A stretch of 64,000 nucleotides of DNA from Flavobacterium weaverense (GCF_003688495.1 NZ_REFH01000011.1:184449-248448); one strand, 5' to 3'; positions 38,419 through 48,863 are shown, counted from the stretch's first letter. The notes: generated by a model from the letters alone, not told the origin. Made by a program: numbers and translations.

Positions 38419-38923
38419 AAAATTGGAATTAGTGTTCTTCTTAATATCGATCAATATTGTTCTTTTTATAAATTCACCCAAAAAACAATACTACCGAATC
38501 CATCGCCAAAAAAAAAGTGAGTATCACTTAATTAGACATTCAAAATAATCTTTTACATTGAATATTTAAACCACTAATTTTAATTCGCTAAAAAGCGTCT
38601 TTGTTTGCCCTCTTAGTTCAATTTTATATTCTAGTTATTTCATTCTTATTATTTTTTTCAGTGAGTTACATATTCTATTACATAGCTAAAAATCTACGAT
38701 TTAAGGATTGATTTTAAAGCATAAAATTACATGTTTAAGCAAAAAAATATATTTGTACCTAGACTTAGTGTTTAGGAACTTCTGACAACCGCTTTTTGCA
38801 AAAAAAATGTCTCAATTTTTAGTTGAGACATTTTTTAAAGTGGCAGAATCGTTCGATTTACAACTCATTCTTGATTTTTTACAAAAAACTTTTGTTTGTA
38901 CTTTATTTTCTGCCAAATCTCTA
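38419..38923. other. Convergent intergenic stretch between chrA and the RidA fusion gene
   Basis: About 500 bp of AT-rich DNA; only a bidirectional terminator (38806-38832) was recognised. Confidence 0.45.
38806..38832. terminator. Bidirectional Rho-independent terminator
   Basis: AATGTCTCAA pairs with TTGAGACATT (10 bp) around a 7-nt loop, with A-runs on the left and T-runs on the right, so it can serve the RidA fusion gene on the minus strand and chrA on the plus strand. Confidence 0.8.
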
Positions 38924-40198
38924 TTACACTTTTGGAGCTGTTCCTTCTGCATTTGCTACAACTACATCGATTTGAATTAAAGCATCGTGAGGTAATTCTG
39001 AAACACCAACTGTTCTTCTTGCAGGAATACCTTCTGGGAAGAATATTTTGTATGCTTCATCTACCGCAGTGATATCTTCAATGTCTTTAAGAAAAATATT
39101 AACTTTAACTACATCTTCCATTACATGATCGATACTCTGGAGGATTGCCTTAATGTTTTTCAAGCACTGTTCAGCCTGCTCTTTTGCACCGCCTGATACT
39201 AATTCTAAATCAAGGTTTAAAGGTAATTGAGCTGAAAGATGATTGTAATGAGAAAACGCCACTGTTTGTGTAGATAGATTGCATTTTGGAGCGTTTTCAG
39301 TGTTTTTTGCCCAAATTACAATTCCGTGTCGGTGTTCTACAGCTTGCGGAGGAGTTCCATCACCATGGGAAACAACAGCTTCAATTTGTACTAAAGCATC
39401 CATTAGCAAAGCTGATGCGGCAATTGTTGTTCGTGCTGGGACATAAGCTACGGCTCTAGCGATTGCTGAATCTGGAAAAAATGTCGAATATACTTGATTA
39501 ACTGCTTCAATATCAGATAAATTTTTAAGGAAAATATTAATTTTGACAATATCATCAAAAGGAACATCAATACTTTCTAAAATTGACTTAATATTTTTTA
39601 AACATTGTGCTGTTTGCTCTTTTACACCGCCAGCTACAACTCTCCCCGATTTAGGATCGATAGGCAATTGCGCTGAAAGATTGTTATAATGAGAAAAAGC
39701 TACAGCCTGTGCAGAAAGCGTATTCACGGGTGCATTTGCTGTATTATTTGTGAGTTTAATAAGATCTCCTGATTGTGGAGCGTTAGGAATCGTACCCTCA
39801 CCGTGCGAGACAAGTGCCTCAACTTGTACTAATGCATTCATAGGCAAAGCGGCAACGGCAACTGTAGTTCTTGTAGGAACGTACGTAGAAAAAAATGTTT
39901 TAAAAACAGCATCTACAGCATCTACATCTTTGATATTGGTTACGAATACTGAAATTCGAACCACATCACTCATTTGATGATCAATGCTCTGGACAATTGC
40001 TTTAATATTGTTAAAACATTGCTCGGCTTGTTCCTTAATGCCACCTGAAACTAATTGTCCCGTTTTAGCATCAATTGGTAGTTGAGCGGAAAGATTGTTG
40101 TAATGCGAGAAAGCTACAGTTTGTGAATAAGGACCAATACTTTTTGGAGCATTTTCCGAATTTCTTGCTAGTACTGAATTAACGTTAATTGAACTCAT
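38924..40198 (-). CDS. Protein of three tandem RidA (YjgF/YER057c/UK114) domains
   Basis: The 424-aa protein consists of three RidA repeats, about residues 1-135, 140-280 and 290-424. Each carries AFSHYN[NH]LSAQLP (the usual SGQIP region with A for G), a central SGG/AGG.KEQ..QC..NIK segment and a C-terminal strand with the key arginine (VPTRTTVAV, VPARTTIAA, IPARRTVGV) and a final acidic residue (QVEALV, QIEAVV, QIDVVV). Normal RidA is about 130 aa and trimeric, hydrolysing reactive enamines/imines, with active sites between subunits. A triple fusion could fold as an intramolecular trimer. No signal peptide, so cytosolic. It has no functional neighbours. Confidence 0.9.
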   Translation of the reverse strand: MSSINVNSVLARNSENAPKSIGPYSQTVAFSHYNNLSAQLPIDAKTGQLVSGGIKEQAEQCFNNIKAIVQSIDHQMSDVVRISVFVTNIKDVDAVDAVFKTFFSTYVPTRTTVAVAALPMNALVQVEALVSHGEGTIPNAPQSGDLIKLTNNTANAPVNTLSAQAVAFSHYNNLSAQLPIDPKSGRVVAGGVKEQTAQCLKNIKSILESIDVPFDDIVKINIFLKNLSDIEAVNQVYSTFFPDSAIARAVAYVPARTTIAASALLMDALVQIEAVVSHGDGTPPQAVEHRHGIVIWAKNTENAPKCNLSTQTVAFSHYNHLSAQLPLNLDLELVSGGAKEQAEQCLKNIKAILQSIDHVMEDVVKVNIFLKDIEDITAVDEAYKIFFPEGIPARRTVGVSELPHDALIQIDVVVANAEGTAPKV

Positions 40199-40603
40199 TT
40201 TTAATAAATTTTAGAATGTTTATAAGGCGGGTTATTCTATTGTATTTTCATTATAAAATAAAATACTCGATTTATTCGGCGCCAAAACTAAAGTAAAAAA
40301 CACCTAGCTTGTTGCAATACTTTCATAAATTTTCAAACAAAACTAAGATTTTTCGATTTTTAAATTTCTTTTTAACTAAATAACTACCTTTATAACAGTC
40401 CTTTAAGTCGTTCCATTTTAGTTAAAATTTTATGACATACGCGCTTATATTATTTTTAGATTTTTTTAACAGCTATATTTTTACGCTAAAAACAAGTACC
40501 GTTTTATGACAGAAAATTCAAGATTTGTGCTAATCAGACTTATTTACTTTACTATAACTTTGACATCGTTAAAAGAGCTGAATCTTTTATCAAGACCCAA
40601 AAA
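40199..40603. promoter_or_regulatory. Divergent promoter region of the RidA fusion and a small exported protein
   Basis: On the plus strand TAACTTTG (40555-40562) fits the flavobacterial -7 box, 41 bp before the start at 40604. On the minus strand TAGTTTTG stands upstream of the RidA gene. In both cases the nearest TTG for the -33 element is 24-27 nt away, longer than usual, so these are tentative. Confidence 0.4.
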
Positions 40604-40993
40604 ATGAAAATAATTTTCCGTTTAATGTTACCATTTGCGCTCGTATTGGGATTTTTATATCCTAATCAATGTATTGCAAAAAACAATAATGGAAATAGTC
40701 CTAGTGAAATTGTCAACATAGATACAACTTATTACACTGTTTTGCATATAAGTCCCTTTCTTGATTCTACCGAAACGGATTCAGTAGTAACTGAAAATGT
40801 AAAAGAAGAGGACTCACTAGGTTTAATACATTTAAAGTCAAATTTCTTACTGAATGCAAACTTAAGTAGCAGTATCTTTTTGGATACTCTTGCAGCAAGA
40901 CTTGACAGTAAACACTTCATGTTAGGAAACATGATTCCCGTGAGGAACATTCCTAGATACATCCTTTTCCATAATTTACAAATACACTTCTAG
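40604..40993 (+). CDS. Hypothetical small exported protein
   Basis: The 129-aa product has a signal peptide (MKIIFRLMLPFALVLGFLYP, cleaved near IAK). The mature part is short, acidic and rich in Ser/Asp/Asn (DSTETDSVVTENVKEEDSLG), with no known domain. A -7-like TAACTTTG lies 41 bp upstream. Single gene, function unknown. Confidence 0.6.
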   Translation: MKIIFRLMLPFALVLGFLYPNQCIAKNNNGNSPSEIVNIDTTYYTVLHISPFLDSTETDSVVTENVKEEDSLGLIHLKSNFLLNANLSSSIFLDTLAARLDSKHFMLGNMIPVRNIPRYILFHNLQIHF

Positions 40994-41497
40994 TTTTTTC
41001 ACTACTATTTGGCTGTGTTAAAGGCATTTTTTTTCAAATAAAAAATATTCGACTACAATAAGATGATTGCTTTCTGGTACAATCACTATTGCGATATTAT
41101 AATTGAAATTGTATCCAAAAACGCAACTCCCTTTTAGTATTTCTTTTTGCATCTAATGCAAATCCCTCTCTGTGCTTTTTTTAAAATAAAAATCTATTCG
41201 TGTTACCCATTTACACTAAATTTTTCCTTTACTGGGATAACGTCTTTGGCACTTAGTATCAGATTATTCGATTTCAGAATCCAATTTAAAAAAATAATTC
41301 AAATCAAAATAATTCAAACTTCATTTTGTAAAACATTAAACGTCAGTATTTAAAAAGGAAATTATTTAAACAACAGTATATGTATTAGCCCTGAAATGGA
41401 GTAAATCAAATATTTAATCAATAAAAAAAATCTTGTAAACACAACCCAAATTAGTGTTCAAATTAAACAACATATTACATCCTTAAATTATTAAATT
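40994..41497. other. Leader region of the urease locus
   Basis: About 500 bp with no credible gene. It should contain the urease promoter, but no good TTG/TAnnTTTG pair and no recognisable nickel-regulator site were found. Confidence 0.4.
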
Positions 41498-41800
41498 ATG
41501 CACTTAACACCTAGAGAAATTGAGAAGCTGATGCTGCATACGGCAGGCGAATTAGCTCAAAAAAGAAAAGCCCGTGGCTTAAAATTAAATTATCCAGAAT
41601 CGATTGCCCTGATTAGCAGCGAATTATTAGAGCGTGCTCGTGATGGAAAAACAGTAGCCGAATTAATGCAATATGGCGCTACACTTCTTCGTAGAGAAGA
41701 TGTGATGCCAGGTGTTCCAGAAATGATCCACGATATTCAAATCGAAGCGACATTTCCTGATGGAACAAAACTAGTAACCGTTCATGATCCAATCCGTTAA
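41498..41800 (+). CDS. ureA: Urease gamma subunit
   Basis: The 100-aa length and sequence equal the standard UreA of three-subunit ureases: [39 protein letters not shown] and [20 protein letters not shown]. It forms part of the (UreABC)3 enzyme in the cytosol, which hydrolyses urea to ammonia and carbamate. First gene of the operon, 17 bp before ureB. Confidence 0.98.
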   Translation: MHLTPREIEKLMLHTAGELAQKRKARGLKLNYPESIALISSELLERARDGKTVAELMQYGATLLRREDVMPGVPEMIHDIQIEATFPDGTKLVTVHDPIR

Positions 41801-41817
41801 TTTTCTAAAAAAATAGT

Positions 41818-42189
41818 ATGATTCCAGGAGAAATATTCTTAAAAGACAGCGATATCATTTGTAATGAAGGTCGCGAAACGATAAAAATAAAAGTTACCAA
41901 TACGGGAGATCGCCCTATTCAAGTAGGTTCTCATTTTCATTTTTTTGAAGTAAACAGAAAAATGTCATTAGATAGAGAAAAAGCGTTCGGAATGCGATTG
42001 AATATCATTGCTAGTACGGCAGTTCGTTTTGAGCCAGGTGAAGAAAAGGAAGTAGAATTGACCACATTCGCAGGTGCACAACGCCTTTTTGGTCATAACG
42101 ACTTGGTTAATGGGGATAACTCTCCACAAAATAAGGCAGCAGCGCTAGAAAAACTAGAATTAGGTCACTTTAAAAACGTTAAATCATGA
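41818..42189 (+). CDS. ureB: Urease beta subunit
   Basis: The 123-aa protein matches UreB ([59 protein letters not shown], ending in an extra lysine/asparagine-rich tail). It is structural, holding the catalytic subunit. Its stop overlaps the ureC start by four bases. Confidence 0.98.
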   Translation: MIPGEIFLKDSDIICNEGRETIKIKVTNTGDRPIQVGSHFHFFEVNRKMSLDREKAFGMRLNIIASTAVRFEPGEEKEVELTTFAGAQRLFGHNDLVNGDNSPQNKAAALEKLELGHFKNVKS

Positions 42190-43907
42190 GCTTAAAAGTA
42201 ACAAGAAAAAATTATACAAGTATTTTTGGACCAACAGTTGGCGATAAAGTACGCCTTGGTGACACTGATATTATCATCGAAATTGAAAAAGATTTTTGTT
42301 CTTATGGTGATGAAGCCAAGTTTGGTGGAGGAAAAACAGTAAGAGATGGAATGTGTCAATCTTCAACAGCTTTACGCCATGAAGGGGTACTTGATTTTGT
42401 AATTACAGGAGCTATTATTATTGATCACTGGGGTATTGTAAAAGCAGATATAGGTATCAAAGATGGTAAAATAATAGGGGTTGGTCGCGCTGGAAATCCA
42501 GATATTACAGATAACATCACACCAGGAATGATTATAGGGGCTTCTACTGAAGTTCATGGAGGACATGGTTACATTATTACAGCTGGTGGTATTGATACAC
42601 ATATACATTTTATTAGTCCTACACAAGTAGAAACGGCTTTATATAGTGGCGTTACTACCATGATTGGTGGAGGAACGGGCCCTGCAGATGGTACAAATGC
42701 TACTACTGTTTCGCCAGGAAAACACAATATCAAAACGATGCTGCAAGCAGCAGAAGCTTTCCCTATGAATATGGGTTTTTTTGGAAAAGGAAATGTAGCT
42801 ACGGAAGGACCTATCGCTGAGCAAATTGAAGCTGGTGCTCTAGGAGTGAAAATTCACGAAGATTGGGGCGCAACTCCAGCGGTTATTAATGCATCTCTAA
42901 ATGTTGCAGACAAATATGACGTGCAAGTTGCTATACATACGGATACTTTAAACGAAGCTGGTTTTCTTGAAGATACTATGAACGCTATTGCTGGGCGTGT
43001 TATCCATACGTTTCACACTGAAGGTGCTGGTGGTGGACACGCTCCTGACATTATCAAAGCAGCAATGTATCCAAATGTTTTGCCTGCTTCTACAAACCCT
43101 ACCCGTCCATATACTACAAATACTATTGATGAGCACTTAGACATGTTGATGGTTTGTCACCATTTAAGTCCAAAAATTCCTGAAGATGTTGCTTTTGCTG
43201 ATTCTCGTATTCGTCCAGAAACTATAGCAGCTGAAGATGTTCTTCAAGATATGGGTGTCTTTAGCATAATGAGTTCCGATTCTCAAGCGATGGGTCGTGT
43301 GGGTGAAGTAATCACTCGTACTTGGCAAACTGCTGATAAAATGAGAAAACAAAAAGGCCACTTAGCAGAAGATGAAGCAAATCAAAATGATAATTATCGT
43401 GCTAAAAGATATATTTCTAAATACACGATTAATCCTGCAATTGCCCACGGAATCTCAAATTACGTTGGATCTATTGAGGTAGGAAAAATTGCTGATTTAG
43501 TGATTTGGAAACCAGCTTTATTTGGTGTAAAACCAGAAATGATTATCAAAGGTGGTTTTATTGCAGCTAGTAAAATGGGAGATGCTAATGCTTCAATTCC
43601 TACTCCGCAGCCTATTATTATGCGTAATATGTTTGGTGGTTATGGAAAAGCTTTAACAAGAACCGCTTTTACATTTGTGTCTCAAGCAGCTATTGACAAT
43701 GATATTGCAACAGAATACGGTTTAGAAAAAACCCTTTTAGCGGTTTCTAACTGTAGAAATATTGGTAAAAAAGATATGATTCATAATGATGCTACGCCAG
43801 AAATCATTGTTAATCCTGAGAACTATACCGTAACGATTGAAGGAGAGAAAATTACTTGTCCGCCAGTTGATACGCTTCCATTAGCTCAACTTTATTACTT
43901 ATTTTAG
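42186..43907 (+). CDS. ureC: Urease alpha (catalytic) subunit
   Basis: The 573-aa protein holds all catalytic residues: nickel ligands in [12 protein letters not shown], the lysine to be carbamylated in [36 protein letters not shown], the mobile-flap MVCHHLSP with its Cys-His, and the aspartate of [12 protein letters not shown]. Activity needs nickel inserted by UreEFGD, encoded downstream. A stable hairpin with a UUCG loop separates it from the next gene. Confidence 0.99.
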   Translation: MSLKVTRKNYTSIFGPTVGDKVRLGDTDIIIEIEKDFCSYGDEAKFGGGKTVRDGMCQSSTALRHEGVLDFVITGAIIIDHWGIVKADIGIKDGKIIGVGRAGNPDITDNITPGMIIGASTEVHGGHGYIITAGGIDTHIHFISPTQVETALYSGVTTMIGGGTGPADGTNATTVSPGKHNIKTMLQAAEAFPMNMGFFGKGNVATEGPIAEQIEAGALGVKIHEDWGATPAVINASLNVADKYDVQVAIHTDTLNEAGFLEDTMNAIAGRVIHTFHTEGAGGGHAPDIIKAAMYPNVLPASTNPTRPYTTNTIDEHLDMLMVCHHLSPKIPEDVAFADSRIRPETIAAEDVLQDMGVFSIMSSDSQAMGRVGEVITRTWQTADKMRKQKGHLAEDEANQNDNYRAKRYISKYTINPAIAHGISNYVGSIEVGKIADLVIWKPALFGVKPEMIIKGGFIAASKMGDANASIPTPQPIIMRNMFGGYGKALTRTAFTFVSQAAIDNDIATEYGLEKTLLAVSNCRNIGKKDMIHNDATPEIIVNPENYTVTIEGEKITCPPVDTLPLAQLYYLF

Positions 43908-43916
43908 AGAGTAACA

Positions 43917-43965
43917 TTTTTGAATTTCACGGGACAGCTTCGGTTGTCCTAGTGAGATTCAAAAA
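43917..43965 (+). promoter_or_regulatory. Intercistronic RNA hairpin with a cUUCGg tetraloop
   Basis: The transcript can fold as TTTTTGAAT / ATTCAAAAA at the base, TCAC / GTGA in the middle and GGACAGC-TTCG-GTTGTCC at the top, closed by the very stable C(UUCG)G loop. It starts 9 bp after the ureC stop. There is no T-run after it, so it looks like an mRNA-stabilising or processing element, or a weak attenuator, between the urease subunits and the accessory genes. Confidence 0.7.
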
Positions 43966-43995
43966 TTTCTTCAAAAACAATATAAAATAAAACTT

Positions 43996-44583
43996 ATGAA
44001 TAAATTAAAAAGTATTGTAGCGCTAACTTTTATCACTATGTGCCTAACTTTTTCTAATACGTATGCTCAAAAAGGCTCCTTAATGGCATACGGTTCCTTA
44101 AACTATAAAGAAAATAATAATAACGGCAGCAGTTTTGGTGCAAACCCACTTGGACTTGGCTATTTCTTTAACGATCACGTCGTAGCAGGAATGAATGTTG
44201 CCTTTGATAAAGAGAAAAACGGTTTAGGCAACTTGACTAGCACTAAATATGAAGTAGGTCCTTTTTATAGTGATTCATGGAAAATAGGTGATCACTTTGT
44301 AATTATCGCACAGGTAGATGCGCATTATGTATGGGGAAATAGCAATATGAACCTCCCTACTGGTTATGGTTATAACGGTTATCTAACTAGAATATATCCT
44401 ATTGCGAGCGTTTTACTAGGAAACGGATGGGCACTAAAAGCTAAGTTTTGTGAATTATCTTTTCAACAAACTAAAGGAGACGACCTTAACAAAACAAGTG
44501 ATCGTACGCTTGTAGCCGGGGTAAATGGGTCAACGTTAGGTATTGGTGTGTCTAAAAACTTCTCTCTTAAAAAGAAAATATAA
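43996..44583 (+). CDS. Hypothetical outer-membrane beta-barrel protein inside the urease operon
   Basis: The 195-aa product has a signal peptide (ending FSNTYAQ) and alternating amphipathic strands rich in Gly, Asn and aromatics (YGSLNYKENNNNGSSFGANP, KYEVGPFYSDSWKIGDHFV) that end in an aromatic/basic C-terminus, like small OmpA/OprF-type 8-stranded barrels. It lies between ureC and ureE; its stop overlaps the ureE start. A role in urea or nickel passage across the outer membrane is suggested by position only. Confidence 0.7.
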   Translation: MNKLKSIVALTFITMCLTFSNTYAQKGSLMAYGSLNYKENNNNGSSFGANPLGLGYFFNDHVVAGMNVAFDKEKNGLGNLTSTKYEVGPFYSDSWKIGDHFVIIAQVDAHYVWGNSNMNLPTGYGYNGYLTRIYPIASVLLGNGWALKAKFCELSFQQTKGDDLNKTSDRTLVAGVNGSTLGIGVSKNFSLKKKI

Positions 44584-45086
44584 TGATTATACACCAAATA
44601 GTAGGAAACAAAGCGACAAACGCTTGTGATGGTCTTGTGGTTGATATTCTAGAAATAGAATGGTTTGAAGCTACTAAAAGAATCCAGCGCAGACATACTA
44701 ATTCAGGTATGGAAATCGCAATTAAGTTTACTCAGGAAGGACAGCGTTTACATCAAGATGACATTTTATACCAAGATGACAAAAAAGTAGTATTAGTGCA
44801 TATCAAACCTTGTGAAGCTATTGTAATGATTCCTGTATCACTGCTTGAAATGGGAACTATCTGCTACGAAATTGGCAATAAGCATTTACCTCTTTTTATC
44901 CAAGACGATAAAATTATGATGCCTTTTGAAATGCCCATGTTTCGATGGTTAGAAGCCAGTGGCTATAAACCGGAGAAACAAGAGCTTCAGTTGTTGCATG
45001 TATTGAAATCAAATGTAGCACCACATGGTCATGGCAGCAGTTCTTTGTTTACCAAAATTTTAAATATCGCTTCATCAAATGAATAA
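44583..45086 (+). CDS. ureE: Urease accessory protein UreE (nickel metallochaperone)
   Basis: The 167-aa protein matches UreE: an N-terminal domain (VDILEIEWFEATKRIQRRHT) and a metal-binding C-terminal domain (CYEIGNKHLPLFIQDDKIMM, then VAPHGHGSSSLF). The internal IGNKHLP histidine is the conserved dimer-interface nickel ligand; the histidine-rich tail is short. It hands nickel to UreG. Its start overlaps the preceding stop and its stop overlaps ureF. Confidence 0.95.
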   Translation: MIIHQIVGNKATNACDGLVVDILEIEWFEATKRIQRRHTNSGMEIAIKFTQEGQRLHQDDILYQDDKKVVLVHIKPCEAIVMIPVSLLEMGTICYEIGNKHLPLFIQDDKIMMPFEMPMFRWLEASGYKPEKQELQLLHVLKSNVAPHGHGSSSLFTKILNIASSNE

Positions 45087-45783
45087 TATGGAAAACACCA
45101 TCACCTATTTAGGAAGTTTATTGCATTTGGCTGATCCAACATTACCTATTGGTGGCTACTCTCACTCTAATGGACTAGAAACCTATATTCAGGATGAGAA
45201 TGTCAACAGTAGAGATTCGGCAAAGTTATTTGTGACTAATATGTTGACGTACAACATAAAATACAACGATGCTTGCTTTATGAAATTAGCCTATGAAGCA
45301 ACTGCAGCTGGAGATCTACCAACAATTATTAAACTGGATCAGGAATGTAGCGCTTTAAAAAGTCCAAGAGAAATAAGAGAAGCGAGTCAGAAATTAGGGA
45401 TTCGATTAATTAAAATTTTCCGCAGACAAAAAGCATTTGAAATTATAACCGATTATGAAAATGCGATTAATACAAAAGAAGCGACTGCACATTATTGCAT
45501 TGCTTTTGGGATGTATGCACAATTGCTCGAAATTCCGTTGGCCGAAGCCTTATTTGCATTTTATTACAACGCAGCGATTGGAATGATTACCAATTCAGTA
45601 AAACTAGTTCCGCTTGGTCAATTAGACGGACAAGATATCCTTTTTGAATTACAACCTTTAATTAAACAATTAGCAAAAGAAACAATAACAATTGATAGAG
45701 AACTTGTAGGGCTGTGTAATATCGCTTTTGATATTCGGTGTATGCAACACGAAAGACTCTACTCAAGATTATACATGTCATAA
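45079..45783 (+). CDS. ureF: Urease accessory protein UreF
   Basis: The 234-aa all-helical protein has the family features [20 protein letters not shown] and the C-terminal [17 protein letters not shown]. It acts as GTPase-regulating scaffold in the UreGFD complex. The start at 45079 overlaps ureE by eight bases; an alternative ATG at 45088 follows the ureE stop directly. Confidence 0.95.
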   Translation: MNNMENTITYLGSLLHLADPTLPIGGYSHSNGLETYIQDENVNSRDSAKLFVTNMLTYNIKYNDACFMKLAYEATAAGDLPTIIKLDQECSALKSPREIREASQKLGIRLIKIFRRQKAFEIITDYENAINTKEATAHYCIAFGMYAQLLEIPLAEALFAFYYNAAIGMITNSVKLVPLGQLDGQDILFELQPLIKQLAKETITIDRELVGLCNIAFDIRCMQHERLYSRLYMS

Positions 45784-45796
45784 AAAAATAAAAAAA

Positions 45797-46435
45797 ATGG
45801 AAACAAGAAAATATGTTAAAATAGGTGTTGCAGGTCCAGTAGGGTCTGGTAAAACGGCTTTATTAGAACGTTTAAGCCGTAAAATGCTTAATGATTACAA
45901 CATGGGCGTTATCACGAACGACATCTACACAAAAGAAGATGCCGAGTATATGGTCAAAAATAGTTTGTTACCTAAAGAAAAAATAATTGGTGTTGAAACT
46001 GGAGGTTGCCCGCACACTGCGATACGCGAAGATGCTAGTATGAACCTTGAAGCGGTGGACGAATTAGTATCTCGTTTTCCAGATATCGAATTAATTTTAA
46101 TCGAAAGTGGTGGCGATAATCTCTCTGCTACATTTTCTCCAGACCTTGCAGATGTGACCATATTTGTAATTGACGTTGCCGAAGGCGAAAAAATTCCGCG
46201 TAAAGGTGGTCCCGGTATTACAAGATCAGATTTACTTTTAATTAATAAAATTGACTTAGCCCCTTATGTTGGCGCAAGCTTAGAAGTCATGGAAACTGAT
46301 GCTCGAAGAATGAGAAAAGGGGCTCCATTTGTATTTTCTAACCTTAGATCTACTGAAGGAATAGACGAAGTTATTGGCTGGATAAAAAAATATGCGTTGT
46401 TAGAAGACGTAGAAGAACCTAATTTAATTAGATAA
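45797..46435 (+). CDS. ureG: Urease accessory GTPase UreG
   Basis: The 212-aa protein starts [20 protein letters not shown]; a frame extending 69 nt upstream into ureF is not used, because the P-loop must lie near the N-terminus. It has the P-loop GPVGSGKT, the [19 protein letters not shown] metal-binding CPH motif, [17 protein letters not shown] and the specificity motif NKIDLAP. It loads nickel into urease by GTP hydrolysis. Spacing to ureF is 13 bp. Confidence 0.97.
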   Translation: METRKYVKIGVAGPVGSGKTALLERLSRKMLNDYNMGVITNDIYTKEDAEYMVKNSLLPKEKIIGVETGGCPHTAIREDASMNLEAVDELVSRFPDIELILIESGGDNLSATFSPDLADVTIFVIDVAEGEKIPRKGGPGITRSDLLLINKIDLAPYVGASLEVMETDARRMRKGAPFVFSNLRSTEGIDEVIGWIKKYALLEDVEEPNLIR

Positions 46436-46440
46436 TAAAA

Positions 46441-47238
46441 ATGGTAAGCAGCTTAAAAATAAAAGTGGAAGAAAGAGAGGGAAAGTCCTTTTTAAGGGAT
46501 GCCTATGTCACTCAACCTTTTAGAATAACACCCGTTGGGCAATATAAAAGTGATGGTGCCGCTTATTTAATGATTACCAGTACATCACCTGGTATTTTGA
46601 GTGGTGACGTTTATGAAATTGATGTTACTATTGAAAAAAATGCGCGTTTACAACTGCAATCACAATCCTATCAAAGGTTGTTTAATATGGAAGGCAGTGC
46701 TTCGCAAACCATGGTGGTGAATATGGGCAAAAGTAGTTCTTTTTCTTACGTACCACATCCTGTAGTTCCTCATGAAGATTCAAATTTTAAAAGTGTCAAT
46801 ACTATCACTATTGCAGATGATTGCGAACTTACCATAAGCGAGATCATTACCTGCGGTCGTAAACATTACGGTGAGACTTTTCAATACGCGCATTTTCAAA
46901 ATTTACTTGAAGTATATCATCATGACCGACTTATATTGAAGGATAATGTGCTTTTAAAACCAGAGTTGATGCCTTTACATTCTTTAGGACTTTTAGAAGG
47001 TTTTACGCATCAAGGAACCTTGACCTACCTGAATACAAAAAACGAAAATGTAACTGAATTAGTGGAGCACTTCTATAAAGAATTGGAAAATTTAACAGAT
47101 GTTACTTATGGTATTAGCGAAATTCAAACTGATGGATTTGTAATCAGGATTTTAGGAAACGGTGGGGAACAAATGTTTAATTTCTTCAAAAAAGTAGAGG
47201 AATCTCTTTGGGAGAAAGCAGTTGCTATATCTAATTAA
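46441..47238 (+). CDS. ureD: Urease accessory protein UreD (UreH)
   Basis: The 265-aa protein has FLRDAYVTQPFRITPVGQ, TSPGILSGDVYEIDVTIEK and the C-terminal VTYGISEIQTDGFVIRILG typical of UreD. It binds apo-urease and forms the tunnel through which nickel passes from UreG. It follows ureG by 5 bp. In this operon it is last among the maturation genes, not first as in Klebsiella. Confidence 0.93.
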   Translation: MVSSLKIKVEEREGKSFLRDAYVTQPFRITPVGQYKSDGAAYLMITSTSPGILSGDVYEIDVTIEKNARLQLQSQSYQRLFNMEGSASQTMVVNMGKSSSFSYVPHPVVPHEDSNFKSVNTITIADDCELTISEIITCGRKHYGETFQYAHFQNLLEVYHHDRLILKDNVLLKPELMPLHSLGLLEGFTHQGTLTYLNTKNENVTELVEHFYKELENLTDVTYGISEIQTDGFVIRILGNGGEQMFNFFKKVEESLWEKAVAISN

Positions 47239-47245
47239 TGAACTA

Positions 47246-47944
47246 ATGACAACAACCTTATTTGCATTGGCAATCACAGCCATCAGTATTAGTTTTTTTC
47301 ACACCGCCTCTGGGCCTGACCATTATTTGCCATTTATTGTTTTATCACGTTCTCGCAAATGGAGTATAACCAAGACAATTATGCTAACAATTGTATGCGG
47401 TCTTGGTCATATTTTAAGTTCTGTATTTCTTGGTTCAATTGGTGTTTTCTTAGGATGGCAGCTCAATAAAATCACATTCTTTCAAGATTTCCGTGGAAAT
47501 GTTGCCAGTTGGGCATTGCTACTCTTTGGAACCATTTATCTACTATATGGACTTTGGTTAGCCTATAAGAACAAAGCGCACAAGCATTTTGATGTAATGG
47601 GTGAGGACGTTTATGTATATGAACACAAACATGGCGATATTATTATGCCCAAAGACCGAATTAAGGTTACGCCTTTGGTACTGTTTGCCATTTTTGTAAT
47701 GGGTCCAAGCGAACCACTTATACCTTTGTTGTTCTATTCTGGACTAAACCGTTCTATGACCGAAATTGTAACGCTAGTCAGTATTTTTACGATCAGTACA
47801 GTGGTAACAATGCTTGGTATGGTGTTATTAGGCATATATGGTTACTCTTTTGTGAAAACAGAGAAACTCGAACGCTACACGCCTGCGATAAGTGGTGCCG
47901 TAGTCACTTTGTGTGGAATAGGCATGGTCTTTTTAGGATGGTAA
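47246..47944 (+). CDS. UreH/NicO-type nickel (cobalt) permease
   Basis: The 232-aa membrane protein starts MTTTLFALAITAISISFFHT; an upstream in-frame TTG overlapping ureD is less likely. The first helix ends in HTASGPDHYLPF, the H-x4-DH nickel-binding signature. A second TM group carries GLGHILSSVFLG, and a polar loop holds HKHFDVMGEDVYVYEHKHGD, rich in His and acidic residues. Position 7 bp after ureD in a urease operon supports nickel import into the cytosol. Confidence 0.85.
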   Translation: MTTTLFALAITAISISFFHTASGPDHYLPFIVLSRSRKWSITKTIMLTIVCGLGHILSSVFLGSIGVFLGWQLNKITFFQDFRGNVASWALLLFGTIYLLYGLWLAYKNKAHKHFDVMGEDVYVYEHKHGDIIMPKDRIKVTPLVLFAIFVMGPSEPLIPLLFYSGLNRSMTEIVTLVSIFTISTVVTMLGMVLLGIYGYSFVKTEKLERYTPAISGAVVTLCGIGMVFLGW

Positions 47945-47978
47945 ATCAAAATAATTTTTACTTTTAAAATCTAAATTA

Positions 47979-48863
47979 ATGAAAGAAATAAAAACAATAG
48001 TACAAACAGTACTCAAAGGCATTGGACAAATCATGCTTCAAGATAGTGCATGGACCGGCTTACTGTTTCTAATAGCGATCTCATACGACTCAATCCTTAT
48101 GGGAGTTGCCGCCTTAGCGAGTACAATTATTGGTACGGCGACAGCTAAAGTTTTAAAATTTGAAGATGCTAATATAAAAGCGGGCTTGTATGGCTTTAAT
48201 GCAACTCTTATTGGTGTAGGACTTATATTTTTCTTCGAGTCGAGTTTACTGATATGGGCTTGTATTATTCTAGGATCGATGGTATCCACTTTATTGATGG
48301 AATTCTCCATTCGAAAAAAGATTCCGTTTTTTACATTTCCGTTTATCGTAGTGACAGTTATTGCTATTTTGGTCATGGATCATTTCAGCTTAGCCGCTCA
48401 TAATAAAATAGAAGCAGTAGAAGAAATGATGGAATTGCAAGATTTTAATGTCGCAGCACATGCGTATAGCGAGATCATTTTTAAAGGCACAATCGTTGCA
48501 GGATTACTATTTTTTGTAGGTGTTTTTCTTAATAATCCTACTGCGGCCTTATACGGATTTGTTGCGGCTATATTTGCTGGTGCAATAGCACACTATGGTC
48601 ATAATTCTGAAAGATTAATTGACGATGGAATGTTTAGCTTCAACGCTGTTTTATGTGGAATTGCGCTTAGTGGGGCCAAACCTCGTGATGGATTTTACGT
48701 GTTATTATCAGTTTTAATTGCAACTTATTTTGATATTTTTATGATGCACAATGGTTGGATTACCTTGACTTTCCCTTTTGTATTATCAATGTGGGTCGTT
48801 GTTCCATTAAAAAAAATAGTGGCGAGTTTTGAGTCAAAAACACAACCGCTTACCAATGAATAA
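47979..48863 (+). CDS. Urea transporter (UT family channel)
   Basis: The 294-aa protein has ten hydrophobic spans and two homologous halves, each with the urea-channel signature: GLYGFNATLIGVGL (about residue 68) and MFSFNAVLCGIALSG (about 220). UT proteins are urea-selective pores. It would supply urea to the cytosolic enzyme. It follows the nickel permease by 34 bp. Confidence 0.92.
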   Translation: MKEIKTIVQTVLKGIGQIMLQDSAWTGLLFLIAISYDSILMGVAALASTIIGTATAKVLKFEDANIKAGLYGFNATLIGVGLIFFFESSLLIWACIILGSMVSTLLMEFSIRKKIPFFTFPFIVVTVIAILVMDHFSLAAHNKIEAVEEMMELQDFNVAAHAYSEIIFKGTIVAGLLFFVGVFLNNPTAALYGFVAAIFAGAIAHYGHNSERLIDDGMFSFNAVLCGIALSGAKPRDGFYVLLSVLIATYFDIFMMHNGWITLTFPFVLSMWVVVPLKKIVASFESKTQPLTNE

